DNA from: Nitrospirota bacterium
GTDB lineage: Bacteria; Nitrospirota; UBA9217
Direction: 5' to 3'
Length of the DNA stretch: 64,000 nt
Assembly (NCBI GenBank): GCA_023229435.1
Contig: JALNZF010000001.1
Span: 186,001 to 250,000, forward strand
Of this stretch, positions 35,149 to 44,738 are shown in pieces. Every line of letters begins with the position of its first letter. Positions within the stretch are counted from its first letter, which is position 1. The position numbers and the translations under genes are program-made. The notes beneath the pieces are model-generated. The model was not told the DNA's origin and ran no database searches. It saw only the letters and a program-made list of their open reading frames with translations.

Positions 35149-36306
35149 TCAGACGTAAGTATCCAAAAAAAGAAAATATCTGTTAAAGAAAAAACACCAC
35201 GTAAGCAAGTCGAGAAAAACGCAAAGGATGAAATCAGATAAGCGCGGGTTAAAATATAACAATCATTTCTGAAAACTGGTTATATTATCTTGGAATGTCT
35301 GAAGAGGCCGATTTTCTTCGGTCTATCACGGCTCTTCTATCGTCGCCACTTCTCCTCTCAACGCCCTTGTAGCTTGGATCATAAAACTTTCTTCGATTTT
35401 CGACGGATCGTCTAAGCATAGGATGTCTTAATCGCTCCTTAATGTATGTTTTGGGTTTGATTAATTAGATGCAAATTCAATGCTATTACATAACATATTG
35501 ATATTATAAATAATACATATTTATTTTCAATAGAGATATTCTATTGTGTAAAATTTTACGTCACTTTTGTCAGCCTTAACTTTACAGTTAAGGCTGTCCA
35601 CTCGCGAAATGTGAATTCAAATCGCTGTTGAAGATTGTCAAATACCAGAGATATTTTTATTTGAAGCGGCGCTGTATATTGACGCAATGATGAGATGAAC
35701 AATTAACTCATGAAATTTCTGAATAAATATAGTGGATAGTTGATACAAAGTCAAGAAAAGTTTAAAATCACAGTAAAAGTTTTTCAGCTCGTAGTTTTAT
35801 GTATATATCCTGCCATCTTTGTTGACTCTGCCTCTCCCCGAAAGACTTCAGCGTGTGTCCATTGCTCGTTTTTTGATACATTCGTACGATGTTTCGGAAA
35901 ACAAAGCAGCTCTCCTGGACACGGACCAGTCAGATAACCGGTAACTAATCTGCAACCGATCTAATCCATGTCAGCTCATAATAAGGGCGTCCATTCCCGT
36001 CATCATGTTCTCTTTAAAGGTATTGATGTTAAAAGAAAATAATGTTATATTGTTAAAATTACGAGATGGGAAAACAAGGGAGCATATTCCTCCTCCATTG
36101 GATGATGAGTAGTTACTCAAGAATCAAATTATTCTAACAGTGCGGATAAATCTCAAGCCTTCGACAGAATAATGGGATGTGCCGGATTGTCAGGATGTTA
36201 AACATGGTTACGATTTTATCCTGAGATCCTGTCCAAAAGCTTTCAGGCCTGCCCCGTCTTGTGCGGGGTGTTCCCCGGTCAGGCTGGGCATAGAAAGGGA
36301 TGGATT
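35149..36306. other. Long AT-rich intergenic region
   Basis: About 1.15 kb with no convincing gene on either strand. A 10-base hairpin (CAGCCTTAAC at 35571-35580, complement at 35587-35596) lies in AT-rich sequence, and a second pair GAAGAGGCCG/CGGCTCTTC sits near 35300 and 35330. A GC-rich hairpin (CCCCG...CGGGG) at 36253-36269 lies just before the next gene. It may hold regulatory RNA or promoters, but no known riboswitch pattern is seen. Confidence 0.4.
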
Positions 36307-38025
36307 ATGAAGAAACGATTTCTGGTCTCGCATGCAGTTATTCTTGCCGCTCTTGCGATCGTGTCGTGCAGCAGCAGGCATGTCGCTGAGAAACCAGACA
36401 CGACATTGCCCTCCATTATGGCAATATCTCCCGCGAATGGCGCGACTGCCGTTGATGTTGCCACGGCGGTCACATGCACGTTCAGCGAGGCCATGAACGC
36501 ATCGACGATCAATGAGGCGACGTTTCTGCTGGAACGCGTGACAAGCACTGCCACGACAACGATTGCCGGGACCGTGACGTATGATGCTTTGAACAACGTT
36601 GCAACATTCACGACGATTAGCGCACTGGAGCACAACACCCTCTATACAGCGACTATCACCACGGTTGTTACGGATGCTGCAGGGAACGCCATCGCCCCTT
36701 CTTTTTCATGGTCCTTTACCACGATTCCTGCCCCCGGCGCCCTTGATACATCTTTTGGAACGGGCGGAATGGTCACGACAGCGCTTGGTTCCTCTGCGGA
36801 TAAAGCATATGCAGCATATGCAGCAACTATTCAAATGGACGGGAAGATAGTCACCGCGGGATATTCCATCTTGACTATGCAGCCGAACAGTACGACTATC
36901 ATTTATTATCATTATTTCACGATCGCGCGATTTCAACCAATCGGTGCGCTCGATACGACGTTTGGCTTTACGCAGAATGGCTGGTCGGATGATATTGTCG
37001 GGACAGCCAGGGCTGTGGCAGTGCAGTCCGATGGAAAGATCGTGGCGGCCGGAGATACCGGCGCAACAGAAATCTTAACGGATGTCACAACAACCCTAAA
37101 CAGATATAATTCGACCTCAGATTTTCTCATTGCGCGCTACAATGCAAACGGAACACTCGATCCAACATTTGGCCCTCAATCAAGCGGTACCGTAACGTGC
37201 GACATGAGTTATGATTTTGATGTGGTCCGTTCACTGGCAATTCAGACAGATGGGAAGATCGTCGTGGCCGGTGAGGGAAAAAACTCGGGTTCGAACCAGT
37301 CTGTCTCTATTGTTGCACGCTTCACTCAGGCTGGCTCATTGGACGCATCCTTCAATTCAAACGGTAAAATTGTATCGACGCCCTCTATAACATCTTCTGC
37401 GGTTGTTGTGAAAATACAACCAACCGACGGTATGATCGTGGTTGGAGGAAACATGCAAGACGCAAGCGGACTAAAATCATTATACCTCTCCCGCTACGAT
37501 TCGAACGGCGCTCCGGACCTATCGTTCAACTCCGGGATGGCGACCGCATCTCCTGGTACGGATCCCGTTCTTGCCGATATCGCGATACTTCCGGATGGAA
37601 AGATCATCGTTGCCGGTACGACAAACGAGAGCACTAATGCTGACGTGTTTCTGATGAGATTCAATGCCAATGGCACGCTGGACACGACATTCGGCACGGA
37701 CGGGACTGTCATCTCGGATGACATGATGCATGGCAATGAAGTGGCTGCGGGTCTTGTTGTACAGGCGGACGGAAAGATCGTTGTTGCGGCGACGTTCCAG
37801 TCAGTCGTGGGAGTTATATTGACCACAGATTTCGCTCTGTTCCGCTATAGCGCAGATGGCGTGCTTGACACGACGACGTTTGGAAATGGCTTTGGCATGG
37901 TCACAACCGACCTTAGCATTGGAAATGACGACTCTGCTTCCGATGTCCAGATCCAGCAGGACGGCAAGATCGTTGTTGTTGGAACGGCATCGAACGCTAT
38001 TGGAATGGCCCGTTACTGGCCGTAG
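36307..38025 (+). CDS. Lipoprotein with Big_5 Ig-like domain and delta-60 repeats
   Basis: 572 residues from ATG 36307, chosen for AAAGGGA upstream and the lipoprotein signal beginning there (VILAALAIVSC). Residues ~25-135 are an Ig-like Big_5 domain (ISPANGATAVDVATAVTCTFSEAM... HNTLYTATITTVVTDAAGNAI). The rest is a set of delta-60 repeats of about 55-65 residues (LDTTFGTDGTV...AVQADGKIVVAG). The product is probably surface-exposed and beta-propeller-like; the role is unknown. Confidence 0.8.
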   Translation: MKKRFLVSHAVILAALAIVSCSSRHVAEKPDTTLPSIMAISPANGATAVDVATAVTCTFSEAMNASTINEATFLLERVTSTATTTIAGTVTYDALNNVATFTTISALEHNTLYTATITTVVTDAAGNAIAPSFSWSFTTIPAPGALDTSFGTGGMVTTALGSSADKAYAAYAATIQMDGKIVTAGYSILTMQPNSTTIIYYHYFTIARFQPIGALDTTFGFTQNGWSDDIVGTARAVAVQSDGKIVAAGDTGATEILTDVTTTLNRYNSTSDFLIARYNANGTLDPTFGPQSSGTVTCDMSYDFDVVRSLAIQTDGKIVVAGEGKNSGSNQSVSIVARFTQAGSLDASFNSNGKIVSTPSITSSAVVVKIQPTDGMIVVGGNMQDASGLKSLYLSRYDSNGAPDLSFNSGMATASPGTDPVLADIAILPDGKIIVAGTTNESTNADVFLMRFNANGTLDTTFGTDGTVISDDMMHGNEVAAGLVVQADGKIVVAATFQSVVGVILTTDFALFRYSADGVLDTTTFGNGFGMVTTDLSIGNDDSASDVQIQQDGKIVVVGTASNAIGMARYWP

Positions 38026-38137
38026 CTGAGAAAGGGAGTTGGCCTGTCAACCAAAGGTAATTAACACTCCTTTGGCGAGGTTCACAACGGTCAGGCCCCA
38101 CTCATTGAGCGGGCATTATAACCTGTAGAATGCCGGA

Positions 38138-38320
38138 TTATTTTTTGAATTTAATTGCAAAGAGGCCAAGGCTTAAAAGGCAGATACCTAACAACAACAT
38201 AGTGCCGGGTTCGAGAACACGCTTTACCATTCCGAACTCCGAAAATGGCGTCAGATATATTTTTGTTTCACCTGCGTCTTTAGCGTACGCAGTGATGAAT
38301 GTCATCAAGGTAGTTATCAT
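38138..38320 (-). CDS. Small PEP-CTERM-like protein, reverse strand
   Basis: 60 residues from ATG 38320, with TAAATAA directly upstream. The C-terminus reads VLEPGTMLLLGICLLSLGL then FAIKFKK, which is the tripartite PEP-CTERM shape (motif, hydrophobic helix, basic tail) but with Leu in place of the first Pro of PEP. The N-terminus is too short for a normal signal peptide, and no good ribosome site is seen. It may be a truncated PEP-CTERM gene. It faces the + strand neighbours. Confidence 0.45.
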   Translation of the reverse strand: MITTLMTFITAYAKDAGETKIYLTPFSEFGMVKRVLEPGTMLLLGICLLSLGLFAIKFKK

Positions 38321-38634
38321 TTATTTATACGTGGTAGAAACCTAATACCATATTATTATTTTAGCAAGGTGAAAGAAAAAATAAACATATATTTTGGTAT
38401 TGACAGCATGAATTAGTCGGCATATAATTTATCATTATTTTTAATAAATTCAACTGCAATGAAAGCCTTAATAAGCGCAATTGGCTTATAGAGAGAGTAA
38501 ATGCAATGATAATGCCAAATTATATTGTATTGATATTTAATACTATTTTTAAATACAAAAAAAGAAAAACGCTGAGTGTAAAGTGCACCAACAGGGTTTG
38601 GGGGGGGGACGTCTTGTCTTTGCAGGGAGTTAAA
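38321..38634. other. AT-rich intergenic region with poly-G tract
   Basis: Upstream of prsT. A run of nine G lies at 38600-38608, about 26 bases before the chosen start; the surrounding frame is also open from 38506, but that extension lacks a signal peptide. No repeat element or clear promoter is seen. Confidence 0.4.
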
Positions 38635-41400
38635 ATGTATAAATTATATTCACTTCTTATGCTATTGCTCATCCTGTTTAGCGGTTGTACGGACAAGCAT
38701 AAGACGAAGGAACAGCTCGTAAATGACGGGATCAAACTAGTCCAGGACAAGAACCCTCGCGGCGCGATCATTCTTTTCAAGAATGCCCTGGAAAAAGACC
38801 AAAACTATTTTGAGGCCCGCTTCCAGCTTGCCAGGGCATATACTGCTGTTGGGAATTTTGAGGTGGCGGAAAAGGAGCTCCAAAAGGTACGAAGACAGAA
38901 TCCCTCCTCCCGGGATGTTCAGATCGAGATCGCCAGGGTCATGGTGCATACCAATCGACCTGATGACGCACTGAAAGAACTCTCCTCCTATCTGAGCGAT
39001 AAGGCGATTGATTGCGATGCGCTGGAGATAGCGGGATGGGCGCGTGCCATGAAGGATGACAATTCTGCAGCCGTCATGCTGCTTAATAAGGCCGTTGCGC
39101 TGTGTGGTGCAAACACTGTTTCACCCGCCCTTTCGCTCGCCACCGTATATGTCGCTATGGGGAACGCGCCGGAGGCGGAAATACAACTGGCAAAGGTCAT
39201 GGAAAAAGAACCGGAGAATAGAAAGGCGCTTTTTCTGCTTGCCGATATTCAAACACGCCGCAAGGACGGAGCGGCCGCCTTAAAGACGCTGGACCGCATC
39301 ATTCAGGCCAACCCCGGCGATATTGAAGCGCTGTATCGAAAGGGGCTGCTCTTTATTGAGAGCAATGACTTTGACAATGCCCTTGCCATCTCAAAGGACA
39401 TAATCAAGCAATCTCCCGATTGGCCGGAAGGCCATCGTCTCCAGGGGTTCGCCCTGTTCTTCAAAAAGCAATATAGCGACGCCATTGCGCCGCTCCAAAA
39501 AGCGCTCCTTCAGCAACCGAATGCAGGGACCTATTACATCCTCGGCCTCACTCATTATTACCGGAATGAATTTGAACAAGCGATAAATCAATTCCAAAAA
39601 GCCCTTGATCTTCAGCCTGCCTTTACCCGTGCGCGGGTGCACCTCGCATTGCTTCTCTTGAACAAGAAAATGGCGGATGAAGCCATTAAGGAAGCGAAGA
39701 AGGTTCTGGCACAGGATGATGAGAACGCCCTGGCGCACAACATTGTCGGCAGCGCGTATTTGCTGAAAGGCAATAATGCGGAAGGGCTTGCGGAACTGAA
39801 TAGGGCCCTCGAGCTTGACCCTTCTTTAGCGGACGTACATATCAAAAAAGGGCTCGTGGCCATGAAACGGGGAAAGAGCCAGGAGGCCGAGTCGGAACTG
39901 GCAGCAGCCGTGCGTCTCAAGCCCGAAGCCCGGGATACGAGGCATCTTCTTGCGCTGTACTACCTGAATCATAATGAACCGGTGAAGGCTGTCGAAGTGC
40001 TCAAAAAAGGTATCCAGGGCGGGCCTTCGGATGCGGTTTCGTATTATCTCATGGCAGAAGCCTATCTCCGGCAAAATAACGTAAAAGAGGCCACGGCCTT
40101 TTTCGTGAAGGCGAAGGAGGTCGATCCGAAATATGACCTTGCCTATCTCAAGCTTGCGTCAATTTTCGTTATGCAGGATAAGCATGAGCAGGCGGTCCAG
40201 GAACTTCGCAGTCTGGTGGAGCATTCACCGGACAATGTACAGGCCCTGCTTCTGCTCGCTTCTCTCGCGGAAGCAAATGGGGACGAACAAGAGGCCCGCA
40301 AAACCTATCTCCGGGCGGCTGATACCAAAAAAACAGATGGCATCGTCGCAGCGGCGCGCTATCTGCAAAGAACAAACGATACCGGGCAGGCGCTCAAGGT
40401 CCTGAATGAAGGGATCAGCAGATCCCCCGCGGACATCGGCCTCTACGAGGTAAAAGGAAGCATCCTTCTCGCGGACAGGAAATTTAAAGATGTTTTGGCA
40501 GTGGATGATGCCATTGAACGTCTCAACCCGCAGGCTGGATTCGCGTATACGGTGAATACGTATATTGCCATGGGAGAGCCTGCCAAGGCGCTGGAGAAGG
40601 TGCGGGCAGAGATCAGAAAACATCCCGAAAATCCGAACCTGAGTGCGGAACTCACGCGGATCCATCTCCGTATGGGCAACAGGAAAGAGGCGGAAGAAAA
40701 CGCCCGCGAGATCATCCGGAAAGATCCGGATTCTCCCATCGGATACCTGACCCTTGCTCTTGCGTATCAGAACAGCAATGAGGTCGATAAGGGAATCGAG
40801 GTGCTGAGGAACGCAAACAAGCGAAATGACGCCTCGCTCGCTTTTATGCTCGGGGACCTGTACTCGATCAAGAAAAATTATGTATTGGCCCTGGAACAGT
40901 ATCGCAAGGCGGAGAAGGCAAAGTCGGGTTCCGACCAGGTTCTTTTCCGGAAGGGGACCATCCTGCATGCCATGGGGAAGAAGAAGGAGGCTGAAGTCGA
41001 ATACCAGAAGGTGCTCCGGCTGTCCCCCAACCACGCCATGGCGCTGAACAACCTCGCCTATCTCTATTTGGAAGAGAACAGGAGCCTTCCCCAGGCACTT
41101 CGGTATGCCACGCGGGCTTTTATGATCGCACCCCAGGATGATTCCATCCGGGACACGCTCGGGTATGTGCTTCTCAAGAACAACAGGATCGACCAGGGAT
41201 TGAAGATGCTCAAAAAAGCGTCGGAGAGCAGCCCGAAGAATCCCAGTATTTTGTACCATCTGGCCCTCGCGTATAAGGCGAACGGAGACTCGTCCAAAGC
41301 CAAGGAGAATCTTCAGAAGGCGATCGCACTCGGGGAATTTCCCGAGGATCAGGATGCAAAAGCGTTGCTGGAAAAGATCAGGAAGAATGGAACGTCATAA
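38635..41400 (+). CDS. prsT: PEP-CTERM system TPR-repeat lipoprotein
   Basis: 921 residues. ATG 38635 with GGGAG upstream gives a lipoprotein signal with lipobox LFSGC; the frame is open upstream but without a signal. The rest is a long array of about 20 TPR-like units (e.g. ARFQLARAYTAVGNFEVAEKEL, ALNNLAYLYLEENRSLPQALRYA) ending near the C-terminus. It matches the PrsT type that accompanies XrtA/PEP-CTERM exopolysaccharide loci, where it is thought to act in the periplasm or outer membrane. It heads this EPS locus. Its stop codon overlaps a repeat element. Confidence 0.85.
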   Translation: MYKLYSLLMLLLILFSGCTDKHKTKEQLVNDGIKLVQDKNPRGAIILFKNALEKDQNYFEARFQLARAYTAVGNFEVAEKELQKVRRQNPSSRDVQIEIARVMVHTNRPDDALKELSSYLSDKAIDCDALEIAGWARAMKDDNSAAVMLLNKAVALCGANTVSPALSLATVYVAMGNAPEAEIQLAKVMEKEPENRKALFLLADIQTRRKDGAAALKTLDRIIQANPGDIEALYRKGLLFIESNDFDNALAISKDIIKQSPDWPEGHRLQGFALFFKKQYSDAIAPLQKALLQQPNAGTYYILGLTHYYRNEFEQAINQFQKALDLQPAFTRARVHLALLLLNKKMADEAIKEAKKVLAQDDENALAHNIVGSAYLLKGNNAEGLAELNRALELDPSLADVHIKKGLVAMKRGKSQEAESELAAAVRLKPEARDTRHLLALYYLNHNEPVKAVEVLKKGIQGGPSDAVSYYLMAEAYLRQNNVKEATAFFVKAKEVDPKYDLAYLKLASIFVMQDKHEQAVQELRSLVEHSPDNVQALLLLASLAEANGDEQEARKTYLRAADTKKTDGIVAAARYLQRTNDTGQALKVLNEGISRSPADIGLYEVKGSILLADRKFKDVLAVDDAIERLNPQAGFAYTVNTYIAMGEPAKALEKVRAEIRKHPENPNLSAELTRIHLRMGNRKEAEENAREIIRKDPDSPIGYLTLALAYQNSNEVDKGIEVLRNANKRNDASLAFMLGDLYSIKKNYVLALEQYRKAEKAKSGSDQVLFRKGTILHAMGKKKEAEVEYQKVLRLSPNHAMALNNLAYLYLEENRSLPQALRYATRAFMIAPQDDSIRDTLGYVLLKNNRIDQGLKMLKKASESSPKNPSILYHLALAYKANGDSSKAKENLQKAIALGEFPEDQDAKALLEKIRKNGTS

Positions 41401-41563
41401 CAGGTTGCTGAAAAAGTCATTAGAGTGGTTCGACAAGCTCACCACGAACGGATAAAGAACAACAATTTCAATGCCCGTTCCGTTCGCCGTTCTGAGCGCT
41501 CTGCTGAGCGAAGTCGAAGCACCGTCGAAGGGTAAACGGAACGGGCATTCAGCAGCCTGTTAA
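41398..41563. repeat. MITE-like element at the prsT stop codon
   Basis: Imperfect terminal inverted repeat: TAACAGGTTGCTGAA at the left (beginning with the prsT stop) and the complement of TTCAGCAGCCTGTTA at the right end. Inner pairs CCCGTTCCGTT and AACGGAACGGG form a second stem. The left end supplies the stop of prsT. Confidence 0.65.
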
Positions 41564-41597
41564 GGTGCATTGAGATGCAAAAGGCGGATGATCGGGT

Positions 41598-41667
41598 TCC
41601 AGGTTCACGGTTCAACGTTCGAACATTTACAATGCAACCCTGAATTTTGAACCTTGAACCTGACTCC
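41598..41667. repeat. GGTTCA-type short inverted repeats
   Basis: Units of about seven bases (GGTTCAC, GGTTCAA) on the left and GAACCTTGAACC on the right. The same unit recurs at 45357-45373 and 46624-46719. Non-coding. Confidence 0.55.
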
Positions 41668-41694
41668 TGACTTCAAAGAAAGAGGGTAACCATT

Positions 41695-42495
41695 ATGAAA
41701 ATAAACATATTCGTTATTCTGCTCATACTCTTGTTTACGTCGTCGGCATCGGCAGCGGATTATCTTATCGGGGAAGGGGATACGCTTGTTATATCCGTCT
41801 GGGGCGAGAAGGACCTGACCCTCCCGGTGATCGTCCGCCCTGATGGAAAAATCTCGATCCCCACTGTGGGTGAAGTGACAGCCGCTAATTCCACGGTAAA
41901 GGACCTTCAAACGACGCTGACCGGAAAGATCGGGAGGATCGTAAAAAATCCCATTGTGACGGTCATGGTCACCGGGATCACGAACAATAAGGTCTATCTG
42001 TTCGGAGGAGGCGTAAAGTTAGGCGTATTTGCCCTGACCCAGCGCACGAGTCTCCTCCAGCTTTTGTGCCAGATAGAGGACGTCAGAAAGGCGGACCTGA
42101 AAAAAGCCTATGTGCTCAGGCGTGGGGAAAAGATCAAAGAGGATTTTACCAGATTGTATCTTCAGGGAGACATGACGGAAGACATCGCCATAGAATCGAA
42201 CGACATCATCTATATATCGACAAATGTGAATAAGAACGTTTATGTGATGGGGGCCGTGAATACACCGAAGTTTGTCGAGTATCGTGACGGTCTTACGGTC
42301 ATGGAAGCGATCCTTGAAGCAGGCGGATTCACGAAATACGCGAGCCAGAACGATACCATGATCTATCGGAAAGATGGCGCTCGTGAGGTCACGATATCCG
42401 TCAAGATGAAGAAACTGATCAATGACGGCGACATTACTCAGAACGCCCGGCTTCAGCCGGGTGATTATATTGTTGTCAAGGAAGGCATATTTTAG
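41695..42495 (+). CDS. Polysaccharide export protein (Wza-like, SLBB)
   Basis: 266 residues. Signal peptide (MKINIFVILLILLFTSSASA) then Poly_export (YLIGEGDTLVISVWGEKDL...VRPDGKISIPTVGEV) at ~22-105 and SLBB-type segments (NKVYLFGGGVKLGVFAL; KNVYVMGAVNTPKFVEY). This is the outer-membrane/periplasmic export channel subunit of EPS systems, short like the XrtA-associated type. It is only three bases before the chain-length gene, so one operon. Confidence 0.85.
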   Translation: MKINIFVILLILLFTSSASAADYLIGEGDTLVISVWGEKDLTLPVIVRPDGKISIPTVGEVTAANSTVKDLQTTLTGKIGRIVKNPIVTVMVTGITNNKVYLFGGGVKLGVFALTQRTSLLQLLCQIEDVRKADLKKAYVLRRGEKIKEDFTRLYLQGDMTEDIAIESNDIIYISTNVNKNVYVMGAVNTPKFVEYRDGLTVMEAILEAGGFTKYASQNDTMIYRKDGAREVTISVKMKKLINDGDITQNARLQPGDYIVVKEGIF

Positions 42496-42498
42496 GAG

Positions 42499-43746
42499 AT
42501 GGACGTGGAACAAACCCAGGAACTGGACATAAAACGCTATCTGCATCTTATTCTGAAACGGCGATACCTTTTCGCGATGACGGCCGCCTTCATCATTACC
42601 GCGGTGGTCATCATAAGTTATTTCATACCGCCGGTTTATGAGGCGAAGACCGTCGTTTCCATCGAAAAAAGCTTTTTAAACGATGTCCTTCTTAAAAATA
42701 TCGGCGGCACGCAGTCGATCGATGATAAAGCCACGGCACTTTCAACGATCATGAAGAGCAGGACCCTGGTTTTAAAAGTGATCAGCGATCTTGGCGTTGA
42801 TCTGCAGGGGAAGACCGAGGCGGAGGTTGAGGGCCTCATTAAGAGCACGCAGGACAAGACCCTGATCACGATCGAATTCAGCAAATCGGGCAGGAAGGAC
42901 GTTGATTTTTTCACGGTGTCTTTTCAACACCGGGACCCCCGCTTTGCGCGGGATTACGTGAACAATGTGGTCAGCAAGTATATTGAGTCGAACATCGGCT
43001 CCAAGAGAGAGGAATCATTCGGCGCCAACAGGTTTCTCCTTGACCAGATCAACCAGCACAAGGAGAAGGTGGGCAAACTTGACGCAGAGATCTCGGTGCT
43101 GAAAAGAGACGAAAGTATTGTCCTGTATGGCAGATATCTTGAATTGCAAAAGCGGCGCGATGATCTTCTCGTCCAGTACACGGAGGACCATCCCGAGGTG
43201 ATCAAAGTACAATCCGAGATCGAGGCGCTCAAGGCAAAATACGCCATTTCACAGAAAAAACTGGTGCGCGCTTCAAATGTGATCAACCGGCTGACCGTCC
43301 TTGAGCGCGAACGCGAATCCAGCAAAAAGATATTTGACGAATTGACAGCGGCCTACGGCAAATCCGAGGTGTCCACGCAGGCAGAGTTGCAGGACAAAGC
43401 GGGAACGTTCAAGATCGTGGATCCCGCGGTGCTTCCCATCGCGCCGGTCAGCCCGAACCGCTTTATGATCATGCTGTTGGGGATCGTTGGGGGGCTCGCG
43501 GGCGCAGCCGGTCTTATTGTGCTCCTCGATACCTTTGATGATTCCATTAAGAACGTTGATGCGATCAGGAGTTTAGGCGTCCCCGTGCTTGCAATGATCC
43601 CGCATATTCAGGACCCCCATGCATTGATCAAGTCGAGGAGAAAAGACATCTTCTTATACACGTTATCCGGGTTGTACCTCGTGCTTCTGGGTGCGGTCAT
43701 CGTTCTGGAAAAACTGGGAGTGATCGCCAAGATACTGCATGAATAA
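42499..43746 (+). CDS. EPS chain-length determinant (Wzz-like, XrtA-type)
   Basis: 415 residues. N-terminal transmembrane helix (~25-45, LFAMTAAFIITAVVIISYF), a long periplasmic part with coiled coil around residues 170-280 (NQHKEKVGKLDAEISVLKRD...), then the GNVR-like/second helix near 325-350 (FMIMLLGIVGGLAGAAGLIVLL) and a third hydrophobic stretch near the C-terminus. It probably sets polymer length and contacts the BY-kinase-like ATPase at 43971. Confidence 0.83.
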   Translation: MDVEQTQELDIKRYLHLILKRRYLFAMTAAFIITAVVIISYFIPPVYEAKTVVSIEKSFLNDVLLKNIGGTQSIDDKATALSTIMKSRTLVLKVISDLGVDLQGKTEAEVEGLIKSTQDKTLITIEFSKSGRKDVDFFTVSFQHRDPRFARDYVNNVVSKYIESNIGSKREESFGANRFLLDQINQHKEKVGKLDAEISVLKRDESIVLYGRYLELQKRRDDLLVQYTEDHPEVIKVQSEIEALKAKYAISQKKLVRASNVINRLTVLERERESSKKIFDELTAAYGKSEVSTQAELQDKAGTFKIVDPAVLPIAPVSPNRFMIMLLGIVGGLAGAAGLIVLLDTFDDSIKNVDAIRSLGVPVLAMIPHIQDPHALIKSRRKDIFLYTLSGLYLVLLGAVIVLEKLGVIAKILHE

Positions 43747-43750
43747 AAAT

Positions 43751-43944
43751 CGTAACTATTAAGATTGGCCGCAAAAGAACCCCCGATAACACATTTCGAG
43801 GGCAGGCTCCAAGAACTCAACGAAAAAACCAGGAACCAGGTATTTCAGTTTTAATGCTCTCTGCGTTCCTTGCGGGCTTCTCGAAGTGGCCGGTTCATTT
43901 TACAGGCCATTCGCGGCTAAAAGATATTGACCTGAGTAGATACT
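43751..43944. repeat. MITE-like inverted-repeat element, copy 2
   Basis: Left end CGTAACTATT, right end CCTGAGTAGATAC (degenerate versions of copy 1). The 35 bases at 43777-43811 are repeated at 55156-55190 with two differences. It separates the chain-length gene from the tyrosine-kinase-like gene. Confidence 0.65.
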
Positions 43945-43970
43945 AAAATACTTCTCCAAAAGGAATGACG

Positions 43971-44693
43971 ATGCATCCAAACAACCCCTGTATCATCACG
44001 AATGGGAATCCTGACTCACCCATTGCCGAAGAATATAGAAAATTGAAAACCGTAATTCTGCGGATGACCAGGGAGGAATTCCGGAATACGGTCATGGTGA
44101 CCAGCGCGGTAAGCGGCGAGGGGAAAAGCCTGACCAGCGCAAACCTGGCCATCATGCTGGCCAGGGAATACGGACAAACGGTGCTGCTGGTCGATGCCGA
44201 TCTGAGAAGGCCTTCACTCCATGAGTATCTCGGCATGGGGTCCCACGTCGGACTTGCCGACTGTCTTGAAGACAGGATAGATGCCGGGAAGGCCATGGTG
44301 AAGACCGGGATACAAAAACTCTCATTTATGTCGGCGGGGAAAAAAGTGGAGAACCCCAGTGAGCTTCTTTCATCGCAGCGGATGAGGGAGTTCCTGCTGG
44401 AGCTGAAGCACCGATACCAGGACCGGTATATCATTATTGATACGGCGCCGATCCTTCTGTTTGCCGAGACCCAGGCCATGAGCATGCTTGTCGACGGGGT
44501 CCTCGTTGTCGTAAAAGAGGGCGGTGTTTCTCTGCAGGGCCTTACCCAGATGTTCGAGGTTCTGAAAGGCGCAAACGTGCTGGGGATGGTGTATAACAAT
44601 GCAAGTACCACGAGCCTGGGGGGGAAGTATTACGAACACTATCAGCACTACTACCATGACGATCGCCATGGGAAAAAACAGAAGAAACGTTGA
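43971..44693 (+). CDS. BY-kinase-like ATPase of EPS chain-length control (CpsD/CapB family)
   Basis: 240 residues from ATG 43971 (AAAAGGA upstream; ATG 43965 also possible). Walker A SAVSGEGKSLTSANLA, Walker A' VLLVDADLRRPSLH, Walker B YIIIDTAPILLF. The C-terminus is tyrosine-rich (YYEHYQHYYHDD) as in autophosphorylating BY-kinases, then a basic tail. It lacks membrane segments and presumably works with the Wzz-like protein just upstream. Confidence 0.86.
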   Translation: MHPNNPCIITNGNPDSPIAEEYRKLKTVILRMTREEFRNTVMVTSAVSGEGKSLTSANLAIMLAREYGQTVLLVDADLRRPSLHEYLGMGSHVGLADCLEDRIDAGKAMVKTGIQKLSFMSAGKKVENPSELLSSQRMREFLLELKHRYQDRYIIIDTAPILLFAETQAMSMLVDGVLVVVKEGGVSLQGLTQMFEVLKGANVLGMVYNNASTTSLGGKYYEHYQHYYHDDRHGKKQKKR

Positions 44694-44738
44694 GCCAGGC
44701 CCGCCGGCAAGGAGGGCGTGGAGCGATCGCTTAATTCG

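Noticed and set aside
35740..35937. 65-codon frame in the long gap
   Set aside because: No ribosome site, signal or family resemblance; AT-rich background gives such frames by chance.
38130..38345. + strand frame of 71 codons
   Set aside because: No signal, motif or ribosome site; the minus strand of the same stretch has the PEP-CTERM-like pattern.
28402..38634. c-di-GMP (GEMM) riboswitch near the signalling and PEP-CTERM genes
   Set aside because: The conserved GGCAAACC and ACGCAAAGCC cores were not found in the gaps.
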